Part shown: piece after piece, positions 51,802-61,254 of the stretch | Layout: each line of letters opens with the position of its first letter | Numbering within the stretch: the first letter of the stretch is position 1 | Source of the DNA: Bacillota bacterium | Lineage (GTDB): Bacteria; Bacillota; UBA4882; UBA8346 | DNA: 64,000 nt | Assembly (NCBI GenBank): GCA_029776205.1 | Contig: JAKOTQ010000023.1 | Span: 1 to 64,000, forward strand | Reading direction: 5' to 3' | Translations under genes and position numbers: made by a program | Notes under the pieces: model-generated | Told to the model about the DNA's origin: nothing | Database searches by the model: none | What the model saw: only the letters and a program-made list of their open reading frames with translations

Positions 51802-52753
51802 GTTGCAGGGGGTGCTTGAGGGTTATCGGTTAAGTCCCCGGGCTGAGTTGGAACCGCATCGCAGCGTATGGTTGGTCGATGACGGTCAAAGCCTTAAAGT
51901 GCTGAAACCATTGAAAACCGGAGCAGTCCGCTCTTTTTTAATTGGCGAATTATTAAAAGAAATCAATGAAGGAAGGCGGGTTCCGGATTTGATCCCTACC
52001 GAAAGGGGCCATAACTATCTTTGGTTTCGAGGAAACCGTTATTTTCTGACTCGATGGTTGGACGGAAGGGAAGCGGACTACTACCGGGATGAGGATCTGG
52101 CAGCGGCGATTGGGGCGATGCGGTGGTTTCATGAAAGTACGGGACGGTTAGTTGAAGCCTCATCTTGTTGGGAGTATTTCAGGTTTCAACCGGGCCGGGA
52201 ATGGAACTGTTATCTCCGGGAAATGGAAGCTTGCAGGCGTTTGGCAATCCGGCGGGGAGACGGCTGGTGCAGGCAATACCTCCGGCTTTGGCCGGCCTAT
52301 TATGAACAGGCGTATCATGCCATTGACGCATATCGCAGTATGGTGAAGCAAGCCGGAAAGTGCCTTTGTTACCACGACTGGGCCCATCATAATGTGGTGA
52401 TCCGGGAAGGAAAGGCTTGTCTTTTTGATTTTGATTATTTGCTGATGGACAACGCGGTGCACGATAAAGCCAATTTAATTTCCAGGTATGCCCGTTTGCA
52501 TCATTGGGATTATCGATACCTGTTGAAAATCCTGTGGTTATTTGATAAACACTATCCCTGGAAAAAGGGAGAATTGCGTCTGTTACATGTTTATCTGACC
52601 TTTCCTTATGATTATTGGATGTTTGGCAGGCAATTTCTCATCGAGCAACTGCCCTGGAGCCGACGTTATCTGGAGGAACAATGGCAGCGGAAAGCGGCTT
52701 GGATAAGTCGACGAAACCGTGCGTTGGAGATTCTGGAAGCATTAGAGGCTTAG
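51788..52753 (+). CDS. CotS-like spore coat protein, copy 4
   Basis: The 321-residue protein is transcribed away from the other three. The catalytic loop is LCYHDWAHHNVVI and the metal loop CLFDFDYLL, both complete; the family end is TFPYDYWMFGRQFLIEQLPWSRRYLEEQW. Its start lies inside the 55-aa membrane ORF, and no ribosome-binding site is clear, which supports coupled translation. A terminator follows before the mraZ region. Confidence 0.87.
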   Translation: MVSNELQGVLEGYRLSPRAELEPHRSVWLVDDGQSLKVLKPLKTGAVRSFLIGELLKEINEGRRVPDLIPTERGHNYLWFRGNRYFLTRWLDGREADYYRDEDLAAAIGAMRWFHESTGRLVEASSCWEYFRFQPGREWNCYLREMEACRRLAIRRGDGWCRQYLRLWPAYYEQAYHAIDAYRSMVKQAGKCLCYHDWAHHNVVIREGKACLFDFDYLLMDNAVHDKANLISRYARLHHWDYRYLLKILWLFDKHYPWKKGELRLLHVYLTFPYDYWMFGRQFLIEQLPWSRRYLEEQWQRKAAWISRRNRALEILEALEA

Positions 52754-52813
52754 TTCACATTTCACCGGGTACGGTGGCGGTTCCGGATTGCGGGGTTACA
52801 ATCTTGTTTGTAT

Positions 52814-52841
52814 GAAACCCAAGATATAGGGGTTTCTTTTT
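52814..52841 (+). terminator. Terminator after the cotS-like gene
   Basis: GAAACCC and GGGTTTC form a stem followed by TTTTTG. Confidence 0.85.
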
Positions 52842-52925
52842 GTTTGGAGCCATATATGGTAGTGGCTGCGGATTTTCCAAAAAAATTCAAAAAAATGCTA
52901 ATGGAAAAGAGGAAATGGGTCGATT

Positions 52926-52972
52926 GTGGAGAATAGGGAATACAAAGTGGGTCCAAGTGGAGTGAAGTGGAG
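52926..52972 (+). promoter_or_regulatory. MraZ operator repeats
   Basis: GTGGGT, GTGGAG and GTGGAG start at 52947, 52957 and 52967, an exact ten-base spacing, 12-37 bases before mraZ. This is the known MraZ-binding layout (direct repeats with four-base spacers). A further GTGGAG at 52926 is out of phase. Confidence 0.85.
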
Positions 52973-52983
52973 TAAATTAGACC

Positions 52984-53415
52984 ATGTTTATGGGTGAATA
53001 CCAACATGCCATGGATGAAAAAGGCCGGTTGATTATACCGGCTAAATTCCGCGAAGGCCTGGGCGAGAAATTTGTGATCACCCGGGGCTTGGATAACTGT
53101 TTGTTTGTTTACCCCATGGAACAGTGGAAACAGCTGGAAGATAAGATTAAAGAACTCCCTACCTCCCACGCTGATACCCGTGCCTTTGTCCGGATGTTTT
53201 TCTCCGGTGCCGTGGAGGCTGAGTTGGATAAACAGGGGCGGGTGGTTATTCCGGCCCATTTGAGAGAACATGCCCGGATTGAACGGGATTTATATGTCAT
53301 CGGTGTTTCGACAAAAGTGGAGATTTGGGCGAAAGAGACTTGGGAAAGCTATTCAAGTCAGGCTCAACAATCTTATGAAAGCATTGCTGAGAAAATTATC
53401 GATATCGGAATTTAG
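52984..53415 (+). CDS. mraZ: Transcriptional regulator MraZ
   Basis: The 143-residue protein has two AbrB-like halves with the DxKGR motif: MDEKGRLIIPAKFRE at the N-terminus and LDKQGRVVIPAHLRE in the middle. MraZ forms a ring that binds direct repeats in its own promoter and represses the division and wall cluster; the repeats are visible just upstream. It is the first gene of the cluster. Confidence 0.97.
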   Translation: MFMGEYQHAMDEKGRLIIPAKFREGLGEKFVITRGLDNCLFVYPMEQWKQLEDKIKELPTSHADTRAFVRMFFSGAVEAELDKQGRVVIPAHLREHARIERDLYVIGVSTKVEIWAKETWESYSSQAQQSYESIAEKIIDIGI

Positions 53416-53456
53416 TGTGTTGGATAGAAGACGGAGGTAAACCTCCGAGGTGAGTG

Positions 53457-54404
53457 ATGAAGTCAGAATTTCAACATCAACCGGTTCTTTTAAAAGAGGC
53501 CATTGATTATCTCAATATTAACCCTTCCGGGATTTATGTAGATGGGACCGTTGGAGGTGCGGGCCATTCCCGGGAGATTGCCCGGCGGTTGGACGATTCC
53601 GGCATGTTAATCGGCATCGATCAGGATCAAACGGCGATAGATGCTGCTTATGAACGGCTGCAAAATTTTCAGCCTGCGATCAGGTTGTTTCATCGAAATT
53701 TTGCTTATTTACGCGATATTTTGGCAGAGATCGGCGTTCCGGCCATTGACGGGATTCTTTTGGACTTAGGGGTGTCGTCGCCCCAATTGGATGAGGAAGA
53801 GCGGGGATTTAGCTATAAACATGATGCTCCTTTAGATATGCGGATGGATCGGACGCAACCGTTCTCAGCGGCTCATCTGGTCAATACGGCTTCGGCTCAA
53901 GAACTGGCATCGATTTTCTGGAATTACGGTGAAGAACGCTGGAGTAAAAGGATCGCCGGATTTATCGAGGAATACCGGCGTGAAAAACCCATCGAGACTA
54001 CCGGAGAGTTGGCTGATTTGATTAAACGGGCGATTCCTGCTGCAGCCCGGCGTAACGGTCCTCATCCTGCGCGGCGGGTTTTTCAGGCGCTCCGAATCGC
54101 TGTGAATAAAGAATTGGACGTGCTTCAAAGCGTGCTGAATCAAGCGGTGTCCGTGTTAAAACCCGGAGGCCGGGTGGTGGTCATCTCCTTCCATTCATTG
54201 GAGGATCGGATCGTTAAAACTACCTTTGCCGAAAAAGCCAAAGGGTGTGTTTGCCCTAAAAGTTTACCCATATGTCAATGCGGTATAAAACCTGAATTGA
54301 AAATCATTACCCGTAAACCGGTGATTCCTTCGGCGGCTGAGATTAAAGAAAATCCCCGAGCCAGGAGTTCAAAGCTAAGAGCGGCAGAGAAGACGGAGGG
54401 CTAG
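53457..54404 (+). CDS. rsmH: 16S rRNA m4C1402 methyltransferase RsmH
   Basis: The 315-residue SAM-dependent enzyme methylates N4 of C1402 in the 30S decoding centre. It shows HQPVLLKEAIDYL, YVDGTVGGAGHSREIARRL, DGILLDLGVSSPQLDEEERGFSYKHDAPLDMRMD, and ARRVFQALRIAVNKEL with FHSLEDRIVK. A Cys group (GCVCPKSLPICQC) is also typical. The ATG at 53457 follows GAGGTGA. A GGAGGT/ACCTCC hairpin just upstream could mask its ribosome-binding site. Confidence 0.97.
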   Translation: MKSEFQHQPVLLKEAIDYLNINPSGIYVDGTVGGAGHSREIARRLDDSGMLIGIDQDQTAIDAAYERLQNFQPAIRLFHRNFAYLRDILAEIGVPAIDGILLDLGVSSPQLDEEERGFSYKHDAPLDMRMDRTQPFSAAHLVNTASAQELASIFWNYGEERWSKRIAGFIEEYRREKPIETTGELADLIKRAIPAAARRNGPHPARRVFQALRIAVNKELDVLQSVLNQAVSVLKPGGRVVVISFHSLEDRIVKTTFAEKAKGCVCPKSLPICQCGIKPELKIITRKPVIPSAAEIKENPRARSSKLRAAEKTEG

Positions 54405-54509
54405 CGTTTCTTAAATCGAGGTCGGAAAGGTTTAAAAAATGTTACGAACTAAGAGTCTACCAGGGGAATTTAAGAACGCTATACTAGGCTCATATGGAGG
54501 TGCATAATA

Positions 54510-54986
54510 TTGTTAGTAGCAGAGAAACTCCCGGTATCTACTATGGATACGCAAAACGATATTATCCGGCAAAGGCAGACAGCGCGCCGGGTTAACGTAC
54601 GAAATGCCAAAATAGTTATCTTGGTCGGAATTCTTTTAGCATTGGTCGTTTGTAACGTGGTGGTTCATGCGTGTGTGATTCGGCAGGACCATCAACTTAA
54701 ATATTGGCAAAAAATGATTGATGAAAAAGAGCGTGAACTGGTAAAATTGCGAATAGAGATCGCTCAATTGGAATCCTTTGACCGGATTCAGCGGATCGCT
54801 CAAAACGAATTGGGCATGCGGGATGCAGGCCCGATGGATTGTTATTTGATCAAATCCGCTCCGGAGTTAAAGAAAGAAGTGTTTAAGAGCGATTATGTGG
54901 CAAAGACTCCGACTAATACCGGTCTTTGGAATAAAGTATCCGGATGGCTGGGAGGCTTGGGCCGGACCATGGCCAAAAATCCCTGA
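54510..54986 (+). CDS. ftsL: Cell division protein FtsL
   Basis: The 158-residue protein has one membrane segment (NAKIVILVGILLALVVCNVVVHACV) and an extracytoplasmic coiled coil (QLKYWQKMIDEKERELVKLRIEIAQLESFDRIQRIAQNELGM), the FtsL pattern. It partners DivIC/FtsB and the septal synthase. The start is TTG, seven bases after GGAGGTG. The C-terminal tail of about 45 residues is longer than usual. Position between rsmH and the PBP gene is the standard one. Confidence 0.9.
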   Translation: MLVAEKLPVSTMDTQNDIIRQRQTARRVNVRNAKIVILVGILLALVVCNVVVHACVIRQDHQLKYWQKMIDEKERELVKLRIEIAQLESFDRIQRIAQNELGMRDAGPMDCYLIKSAPELKKEVFKSDYVAKTPTNTGLWNKVSGWLGGLGRTMAKNP

Positions 54987-55040
54987 GAAATGGCCGTCCC
55001 ATTCTCGGGGTGAGATGGGATGTTTGCGGAGGAATGAATA

Positions 55041-57212
55041 GTGGATTACTCAGTCACTTCGTCCAAAAAACGGATTGCAGTGTTGCTTGTCGGAACTCTG
55101 GTTTTGCTGGCATTATTGATCCTCAGAGTGACTTATATCCAGGTTTTTATGGCGGGGTGGTTGAAAAAAGGCGCTGAAGATCAGCGCTTTCGTGCCGTTT
55201 CCATCTTACCGCGCCGGGGGACGATCTATGATCGTCAAGGATTTGAACTGGCTATCAGTATTGATGCGGAATCGGTTTTTGCTATTCCCAAAGAAATTGG
55301 AATAGAAGATACGGTCATTAACAATCGGGGCCGAAAAGTTTCATATATCAACAAAGGGAAATCTCAAAAAGCAAAGGTTGCCCAGATCGTTGGAGGCGTG
55401 TTAGGGCTGGATCCGGCTAAAATTGAACAAGCCATCAGCAAACAGGCTTCTTTTGTTTGGATTAAACGGCGGGCAACATTGGAAGAAATCGAACTACTGC
55501 GGAAAGTATTAAAAGAAGAAAAGATCCATGGTATCGAGATCAGTCAGAGCCCGCGGCGGTTTTATCCTCAAAATACATTGGCTGCCCAATTGTTGGGAAT
55601 TGCCGGCATTGACAATCAGGGATTGGAAGGTTTAGAAAAACACCTGGATTCGTACTTGCGGGGCATTCCCGGCAGTGATCGGGCTGAGTTTGATACCTTG
55701 GGTCATCATATCCCCCAGGGGGAACGTCGGTATCAACCTCCGGTGGCCGGCGATTCGGTTTATTTGACCATCGATCGCAACATACAGTTTATTGTTGAAC
55801 GGGAACTGGAGAAAGCGGTCAATGACACTAAGTCCAAGCGGGGAATGTCCATCGTGGTCAATCCCCAGACTGGCGAGATTTTGGCTATGGCCAGTTATCC
55901 GACGTTTGATCCGAATAAGTTTAATGAGTATCCGGCAGCCAATCGGCGAAATCCATTGGTGTCGGATATGTATGAGCCGGGTTCCACTTTTAAGGTGTTT
56001 ACAGCAGCGGCTGCTCTCGAAGAAGGGAAAGTGTCACCGGAGTCAACTTTTTTTGATCCGGGTTTCATCGTGGTTGATGATCGGCGATTAAAGTGCTGGA
56101 AGGCAGGCGGACACGGCAGCCAAAATTTTGTGGAAGCGTTGGAGAATTCCTGTAACCCTGTATTTGCCACTCTGGCGATGCGGCTGACTAAGGAACGGTT
56201 TTATGACTATATCAAAGCTTTCGGTTTCGGAACTCCAACCGGGGTCGATTTCCCCGGTGAATCGCCGGGAATGCTTAAGCATCTCAATCAAGTGAAAAAT
56301 GTGGAGTTGGCCAATATCGGTTTTGGCCAGGGGATTTCCGTGACTCCTTTACAGATGGTGATGGGGGTCTCGGCTATTGCCAATGGCGGATATTTGCTCA
56401 AACCCCAATTGGTCAAAGAAATTCGGGGTGAAGACGGCAAAGTTAAGATGAGTTTTAAGCGCCAGGTGGTACGGCAGGTTATTTCCAGTAAGACCTCGGC
56501 GTTAATGCGTCAAATGATGGAGTCGGTCGTCACCAACGGTTCCGGTAATAAGGCCTATCTACCCGGATTCCGGGTTGCCGGGAAAACCGGAACTGCCCAA
56601 AAGGTGGTGGCTGGTAAACGGGGATATAGTGAATTGATCGCTTCCTTTGTAGGATTTGCCCCGGCGGATAACCCCCAATTGTTGGCTATGGTTATTTTGG
56701 ATGAACCGGGGTCAAACATCAAATATGGCGGTGTTATTTCAGCGCCGGTGGTCGGAAATATTTTCCGCGATGCTTTACGGTATTTGGGAGTTAAACCTCA
56801 GTTAGAACCGGATACGGTTGCGAAGATTGAGGAAGAGACCGTAACCGTACCACAGGTCCTCAATCAACGGGTTGTCGAAGCGACCCAGCAACTTAAGCGG
56901 GTTGGATTGGATTACCGGATTATCGGTGAAGGAAACGTGGTTTTTGAACAGGTTCCCAAAGGGGGTACTAGTGCCCAGCGAGGGACCAAGGTGCTGTTGT
57001 ATCTCAATCCAGAAGCAAAATATACCAATCACCGAACGGATAAGGTTGTGGTTCCTGATTTGCAGGGCCTGTCGTCAGCTCAGTGTGAATCCATTCTGGG
57101 ACAATTGGGATTGCGAATGCAGGGGAGCGGTTCAGGTGTGGTGGTCAATCAGTCACCGGAGTCCGGAAAGCTGATCGATTACGGCGGAACCGTCACAGTA
57201 ACCTTCAGATAA
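55041..57212 (+). CDS. spoVD: Class B penicillin-binding protein SpoVD/FtsI with PASTA domains
   Basis: The 723-residue transpeptidase has an N-terminal membrane anchor (residues about 11-38), a PBP dimerisation domain (RRGTIYDRQGFELAIS), and the active site with Ser315 in GSTFK, SCN at 370-372 and KTGT at 515-518. Two PASTA domains follow (about 600-658 and 665-723). PASTA-bearing class B PBPs at this place are called SpoVD or PBP2B; it could serve cell division, spore cortex or both. The start GTG follows GCGGAGG. No second class B gene is adjacent, unlike Bacillus where pbpB and spoVD lie in tandem. Confidence 0.93.
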   Translation: MDYSVTSSKKRIAVLLVGTLVLLALLILRVTYIQVFMAGWLKKGAEDQRFRAVSILPRRGTIYDRQGFELAISIDAESVFAIPKEIGIEDTVINNRGRKVSYINKGKSQKAKVAQIVGGVLGLDPAKIEQAISKQASFVWIKRRATLEEIELLRKVLKEEKIHGIEISQSPRRFYPQNTLAAQLLGIAGIDNQGLEGLEKHLDSYLRGIPGSDRAEFDTLGHHIPQGERRYQPPVAGDSVYLTIDRNIQFIVERELEKAVNDTKSKRGMSIVVNPQTGEILAMASYPTFDPNKFNEYPAANRRNPLVSDMYEPGSTFKVFTAAAALEEGKVSPESTFFDPGFIVVDDRRLKCWKAGGHGSQNFVEALENSCNPVFATLAMRLTKERFYDYIKAFGFGTPTGVDFPGESPGMLKHLNQVKNVELANIGFGQGISVTPLQMVMGVSAIANGGYLLKPQLVKEIRGEDGKVKMSFKRQVVRQVISSKTSALMRQMMESVVTNGSGNKAYLPGFRVAGKTGTAQKVVAGKRGYSELIASFVGFAPADNPQLLAMVILDEPGSNIKYGGVISAPVVGNIFRDALRYLGVKPQLEPDTVAKIEEETVTVPQVLNQRVVEATQQLKRVGLDYRIIGEGNVVFEQVPKGGTSAQRGTKVLLYLNPEAKYTNHRTDKVVVPDLQGLSSAQCESILGQLGLRMQGSGSGVVVNQSPESGKLIDYGGTVTVTFR

Positions 57213-57344
57213 AAGTCTTTTATAAAGCGATACTGCATTGCCAAATGGTGGATAAAGACGATAATTTTTGGCAAAAATGGAGATGGCTTCAGATCATCGT
57301 GCCTTACTAAGATGATAAGTTCTATCGAAAAGAAGGTGGATTTT

Positions 57345-58838
57345 TTGAGATTATCGGAACTCATCGACGCTGTTGCAACATTACAGGTCATCGGCAGCAC
57401 GGAACGGGAGATAACGGGATTGAGCCAAGACTCCCGCAAAGTCCGGGCCGGTGATTTATTTTTTTGCATCCGGGGAGTCCAGGCGGATGGCCACCGTTAT
57501 TTGAAGGATGCTGTGGCAGCCGGTTGCGTGGCGGCTGTAGTTGAGTACATTCCCGATGATGTACCGGAGGGCATTACGTTGATTCAGGTTCAGAATGTAT
57601 CCAGTGCCCTCAAAGCCATTGCCGGGAAATTTTATGATTACCCCGATGGCAAATTGAAGATTATCGGAGTGATTGGAACCAATGGCAAAACAACCTCAAC
57701 TTTTTTGATGAAAAGTATTTTGGAAGCAGCCGGCCATCGGGTAGGGTTGATTGGCACCATCATCAATCTGGTGGGAGACGAGGAAATCACGATAAATGAC
57801 GGTTCAGTACATAATACGACCCCCGGAGCGCTGGAGCTGCAACAGTTGTTTGCCAAGATGGTGGAAGCCGGAGCAGAGTATGTGGTGATGGAGGTCTCTT
57901 CCCATTCGATTCATCAGGGCCGGGTGGACGGAATTCCATTCTGCGGCGGAATATTCACCAATATCACTCAGGATCATCTGGATTATCATGGGACTTTTGA
58001 AGAATATTTGCGGGTGAAAACCAAGTTTTTTGCAGATTTGCCTTCCACGTCCTGGGCCAGTATCAACGAAGATGATGAACATGCCGAATATATCCTTTCC
58101 CGAACTGCTGCAAAAGTTCTGACATATGGGATTCGACGGGATACCGATGTAAAGGCGGAGAATATTCGATTAACGCCCCAGGGGGCCATGTATCAGGCTA
58201 AAACTCCCCAGGGCATGATGGAGTTAAATCTCCATCTCACCGGCTATTTCAATGTCTATAACAGTTTAGGCGTTTTGACGGCAGCTTTGTCTCTGGGAAT
58301 TCCTTTAGATATTATCAAAGTTGGTTTGGAAAGGGTCACCGGCGTTCCGGGCCGGTTCCAACAGGTCACGGTACCCGGAGCGGATTTCAGTGTGATTGTG
58401 GATTATGCTCATACGCCGGATGGCTTGGAGAACATCTTACAGACCGGGCGAGGTCTCAATCCGCGGCGGTTAATTGTGGTATTTGGCTGCGGTGGCGATC
58501 GGGACCGGACCAAACGGCCGATTATGGGGAAAATTGCGGCGAAACTAGCAGATTATACGATTGTCACTTCGGATAATCCCCGAAATGAAGCACCGAATCG
58601 AATTATGGAAGATATTGAGGCTGGGATAAAAGAGGTTCAACCGCCTGTTCCGTATACCATGATCGTCGATCGGGAAGAGGCCATCCGAAAGGCTATCGAT
58701 ATGGCCGAAGCCGGAGATCTGATTCTGATTGCCGGGAAAGGCCATGAAAATTATCAGATCTTTGAAGGAAACCGAATTATTCATTTTGATGACCGGGAGA
58801 TCGCCAAAGCAGCTCTGGAGGAACGTTTCCATGGATAA
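57345..58838 (+). CDS. murE: UDP-MurNAc-tripeptide synthetase MurE, mDAP type
   Basis: The 497-residue Mur ligase adds the third amino acid of the peptidoglycan stem. The ATP loop is GVIGTNGKTTSTFLM. EVSSHSIHQGRVDGIPF follows, and the specificity motif is SDNPRNEAPNRI; DNPR denotes meso-diaminopimelate. The TTG at 57345 is preferred, six bases after AAGAAGGTGG, giving MRLSELIDAV; the ATG at 57312 has no such site. Its last eight bases overlap murF. Confidence 0.96.
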   Translation: MRLSELIDAVATLQVIGSTEREITGLSQDSRKVRAGDLFFCIRGVQADGHRYLKDAVAAGCVAAVVEYIPDDVPEGITLIQVQNVSSALKAIAGKFYDYPDGKLKIIGVIGTNGKTTSTFLMKSILEAAGHRVGLIGTIINLVGDEEITINDGSVHNTTPGALELQQLFAKMVEAGAEYVVMEVSSHSIHQGRVDGIPFCGGIFTNITQDHLDYHGTFEEYLRVKTKFFADLPSTSWASINEDDEHAEYILSRTAAKVLTYGIRRDTDVKAENIRLTPQGAMYQAKTPQGMMELNLHLTGYFNVYNSLGVLTAALSLGIPLDIIKVGLERVTGVPGRFQQVTVPGADFSVIVDYAHTPDGLENILQTGRGLNPRRLIVVFGCGGDRDRTKRPIMGKIAAKLADYTIVTSDNPRNEAPNRIMEDIEAGIKEVQPPVPYTMIVDREEAIRKAIDMAEAGDLILIAGKGHENYQIFEGNRIIHFDDREIAKAALEERFHG

Positions 58839-60213
58839 AATCTCTTTAACTAATCTTGTCGCTGCGATTGGCGGTCAGGTGATTGCTGGTACCGCTGAAC
58901 TTAGCATCGATGCCGTTACCATTGACTCCCGGCAGGTACCTTCCGGGGCCTTGTTTGTGGCGATCAAAGGGGAACGCTACGACGGCCATGATTTCATCGG
59001 GGATGCAGTCAGGAAAGGGGCTGCTGCCGTTGTCGTCCATGAGGAAAGGCCTATCGAAGCTGGCCAGGTTACAGTCATCCTTGTGGAGGATACCTTAACG
59101 GCGTTGGGGGATATTGCAGCCTATTATCGAAGCCGGTTTAAGATTCCGGTTATCGGTATTACCGGAAGCAATGGTAAGACAACCATTAAGGATTTATTGG
59201 CTTCCGTTTTGGAACAGCAATTTGCCATTGTGAAAACGGAAGGAAATTATAACAATGAGATTGGATTGCCGTTAACCTTATTCAAATTATCGCGGGATAC
59301 CCAAGCGGCTGTTGTCGAAATGGGCATGCGGGGCTTAGGCCAAATTCGGCGGTTAGCCCAGATTGCCCGGCCAACGATAGGGATCGTATCCAATGTGGGG
59401 CTGACCCATTTAGAGCTGTTGGGTTCCCAGGAGAATATTGCAAAAGCCAAGGGCGAATTGATTGAATCTTTGCCAGCCGACGGCTTGGCGGTGTTAAACG
59501 GAGATGATCCTTTCGTCCGGATGATGTATCCAAAAACAGCGGCCCGTACGATTTTTTACGGGATTGACGCAGCGGAGTTGGACCTCCGGGCGGTCGATAT
59601 TCAAATGACTGATCGGGGATCCCGGTTTCGGGTTCAGGCCAAAGATCTAAGCTTTGAGGTGACATTGCCCGTCCCGGGACGGCATAACATTCTCAATGCG
59701 TTGGCGGCCATGGCGGCAGCTTTGGAGATAGGCGTTACGGTTGAAGGGATCCAAAAGGGGTTGGCCCAGCCGCAACTGACCGGGAAACGTTTGAGAATAT
59801 ATGAAACCCGAGGATACTGGATTATCGATGATACTTACAATGCCAGCCCTTCATCGGTAACGGCCGCTTTGGATGTATTGGCCGATATGGCCATGGGGCA
59901 GCGGAAAATCGCTGTCTTAGCCGATATGCTCGAATTAGGGCCTGATTCCCGGCAAATCCATCGCGGACTCGGTGAATACGCCCGGAAAAAGGGCATCGAT
60001 CACTTATACGCCTATGGGGACCTGGGCCGGGAATATGTTGAAGGTTTCGGAGAACGGGAGGGCCGGTCCGGTTTTTTTAACACCAAGGCCGAGTTAATTA
60101 CTATGTTGCAAAAGAGGATTCAGCCGGGGGATGTCGTGTTGGTGAAAGGCTCCCGGGGCATGAAGATGGAAGAAGTTGTTGCTGCGCTGTCAGAGGAGGA
60201 GGCCAACGAGTGA
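58831..60213 (+). CDS. murF: UDP-MurNAc-pentapeptide synthetase MurF
   Basis: The 460-residue Mur ligase adds D-Ala-D-Ala to the tripeptide. It shows VIGITGSNGKTTIKDLLASVL, EGNYNNEIGLPLTLF, VVEMGMRGLGQIRRLAQIARPTIGIVSNVGLTHLE and IIDDTYNASPSSVTAALDVL. The ATG at 58831 follows TGGAGGAA and overlaps the murE stop; the track start at 58729 is in murE. Its stop overlaps the mraY start region. Confidence 0.96.
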   Translation: MDKISLTNLVAAIGGQVIAGTAELSIDAVTIDSRQVPSGALFVAIKGERYDGHDFIGDAVRKGAAAVVVHEERPIEAGQVTVILVEDTLTALGDIAAYYRSRFKIPVIGITGSNGKTTIKDLLASVLEQQFAIVKTEGNYNNEIGLPLTLFKLSRDTQAAVVEMGMRGLGQIRRLAQIARPTIGIVSNVGLTHLELLGSQENIAKAKGELIESLPADGLAVLNGDDPFVRMMYPKTAARTIFYGIDAAELDLRAVDIQMTDRGSRFRVQAKDLSFEVTLPVPGRHNILNALAAMAAALEIGVTVEGIQKGLAQPQLTGKRLRIYETRGYWIIDDTYNASPSSVTAALDVLADMAMGQRKIAVLADMLELGPDSRQIHRGLGEYARKKGIDHLYAYGDLGREYVEGFGEREGRSGFFNTKAELITMLQKRIQPGDVVLVKGSRGMKMEEVVAALSEEEANE

Positions 60214-61196
60214 TGGCAAATTACGTCGTACTTATATTCACCGCTTTAACTTCGTTCATTATTTCGCTCATTTTCGGACCGCCGATCATTCGCATTTTAC
60301 ACCAACTGAAGTTCGGGCAAAGCATTCGGGATGATGGCCCCAAATCTCATCAAAAAAAGGCCGGGACTCCGACCATGGGAGGCATTTTAATATTTATCGC
60401 CATGGTATCCGGATTGTTGGTGGCCCGTCCTTTTACCCAGGAAGTATTTTGGTTGCTCTTTGTGACCCTTGGATTTGGATTGGTCGGCTTTATCGATGAT
60501 ATGATCATTATTCTCACTAAAAAATCCTTGGGTTTAAAAGCACGTCAGAAGTTATTGGCTCAAATTGCGATTGCGGCCATCGCCTCAATTTTCATGTTGC
60601 AGGATTCACAGGTGATGACCCAATGGGTGCCTTTTTCCAAACTCAAATTATTTTTCCCGAGTTTTAACTGGGGTAATCCGTTGTTTGTGATTTATGCCAC
60701 GTTTATCATGGTGGCTGCTTCCAATGCGGTCAATCTGACCGACGGTTTAGACGGTTTGTCTGCCGGGACGACGGCCATCAGCCTTTTGGCCTTTGCAGTT
60801 TTGGCCTTTTTGCAAGGGTTTCATGAGATGGCGATTTTTGCTGTATCCCTGGCTGGTGCATGTGCCGGGTTTATCTGGTTTAACGGGCCGCCGGCCCAGG
60901 TTTTTATGGGAGATACCGGTTCATTGGCATTGGGCGCGGCGTTGGGCGCTTTAGCATTGTTTACACGGACTAGCTTGTTTTTGCCGATTATCGGCGGAGT
61001 TTTTGTGGCCGAAACCTTGTCAGTGATTATTCAGGTGGTTTCGTATAAAACCACCGGTAAACGGGTCTTCCGGATGAGTCCCCTGCATCATCACTTTGAA
61101 CTCGGAGGAATGTTGGAACCTCAGATCATGTTGAGGTTTTGGATGGTTGGAGCGGTTCTCGGAATTTTGGGAATTTTAAGTTTTGTCATCAAGTAA
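60213..61196 (+). CDS. mraY: Phospho-MurNAc-pentapeptide transferase MraY
   Basis: The 327-residue membrane enzyme makes lipid I from UDP-MurNAc-pentapeptide and undecaprenyl phosphate. It has about ten hydrophobic segments and the motifs DGPKSHQKKAGTPTMGGI, GFIDDMIII, NAVNLTDGLDGLSAG, FMGDTGSLALGAALG and MSPLHHHFELGG. The ATG at 60213 is three bases into the track's GTG start; AGGAGGAGG precedes it. Confidence 0.97.
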   Translation: MANYVVLIFTALTSFIISLIFGPPIIRILHQLKFGQSIRDDGPKSHQKKAGTPTMGGILIFIAMVSGLLVARPFTQEVFWLLFVTLGFGLVGFIDDMIIILTKKSLGLKARQKLLAQIAIAAIASIFMLQDSQVMTQWVPFSKLKLFFPSFNWGNPLFVIYATFIMVAASNAVNLTDGLDGLSAGTTAISLLAFAVLAFLQGFHEMAIFAVSLAGACAGFIWFNGPPAQVFMGDTGSLALGAALGALALFTRTSLFLPIIGGVFVAETLSVIIQVVSYKTTGKRVFRMSPLHHHFELGGMLEPQIMLRFWMVGAVLGILGILSFVIK

Positions 61197-61254
61197 AAAT
61201 CAGTTTGCTCATATTATTTGATGGATATTTTGGACAGGTGGAGGTTAAGGGTTA

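Noticed and set aside
52615-52815. 66-aa ORF at the end of the fourth cotS-like gene
   Set aside because: It is a frame shadow with no ribosome-binding site.
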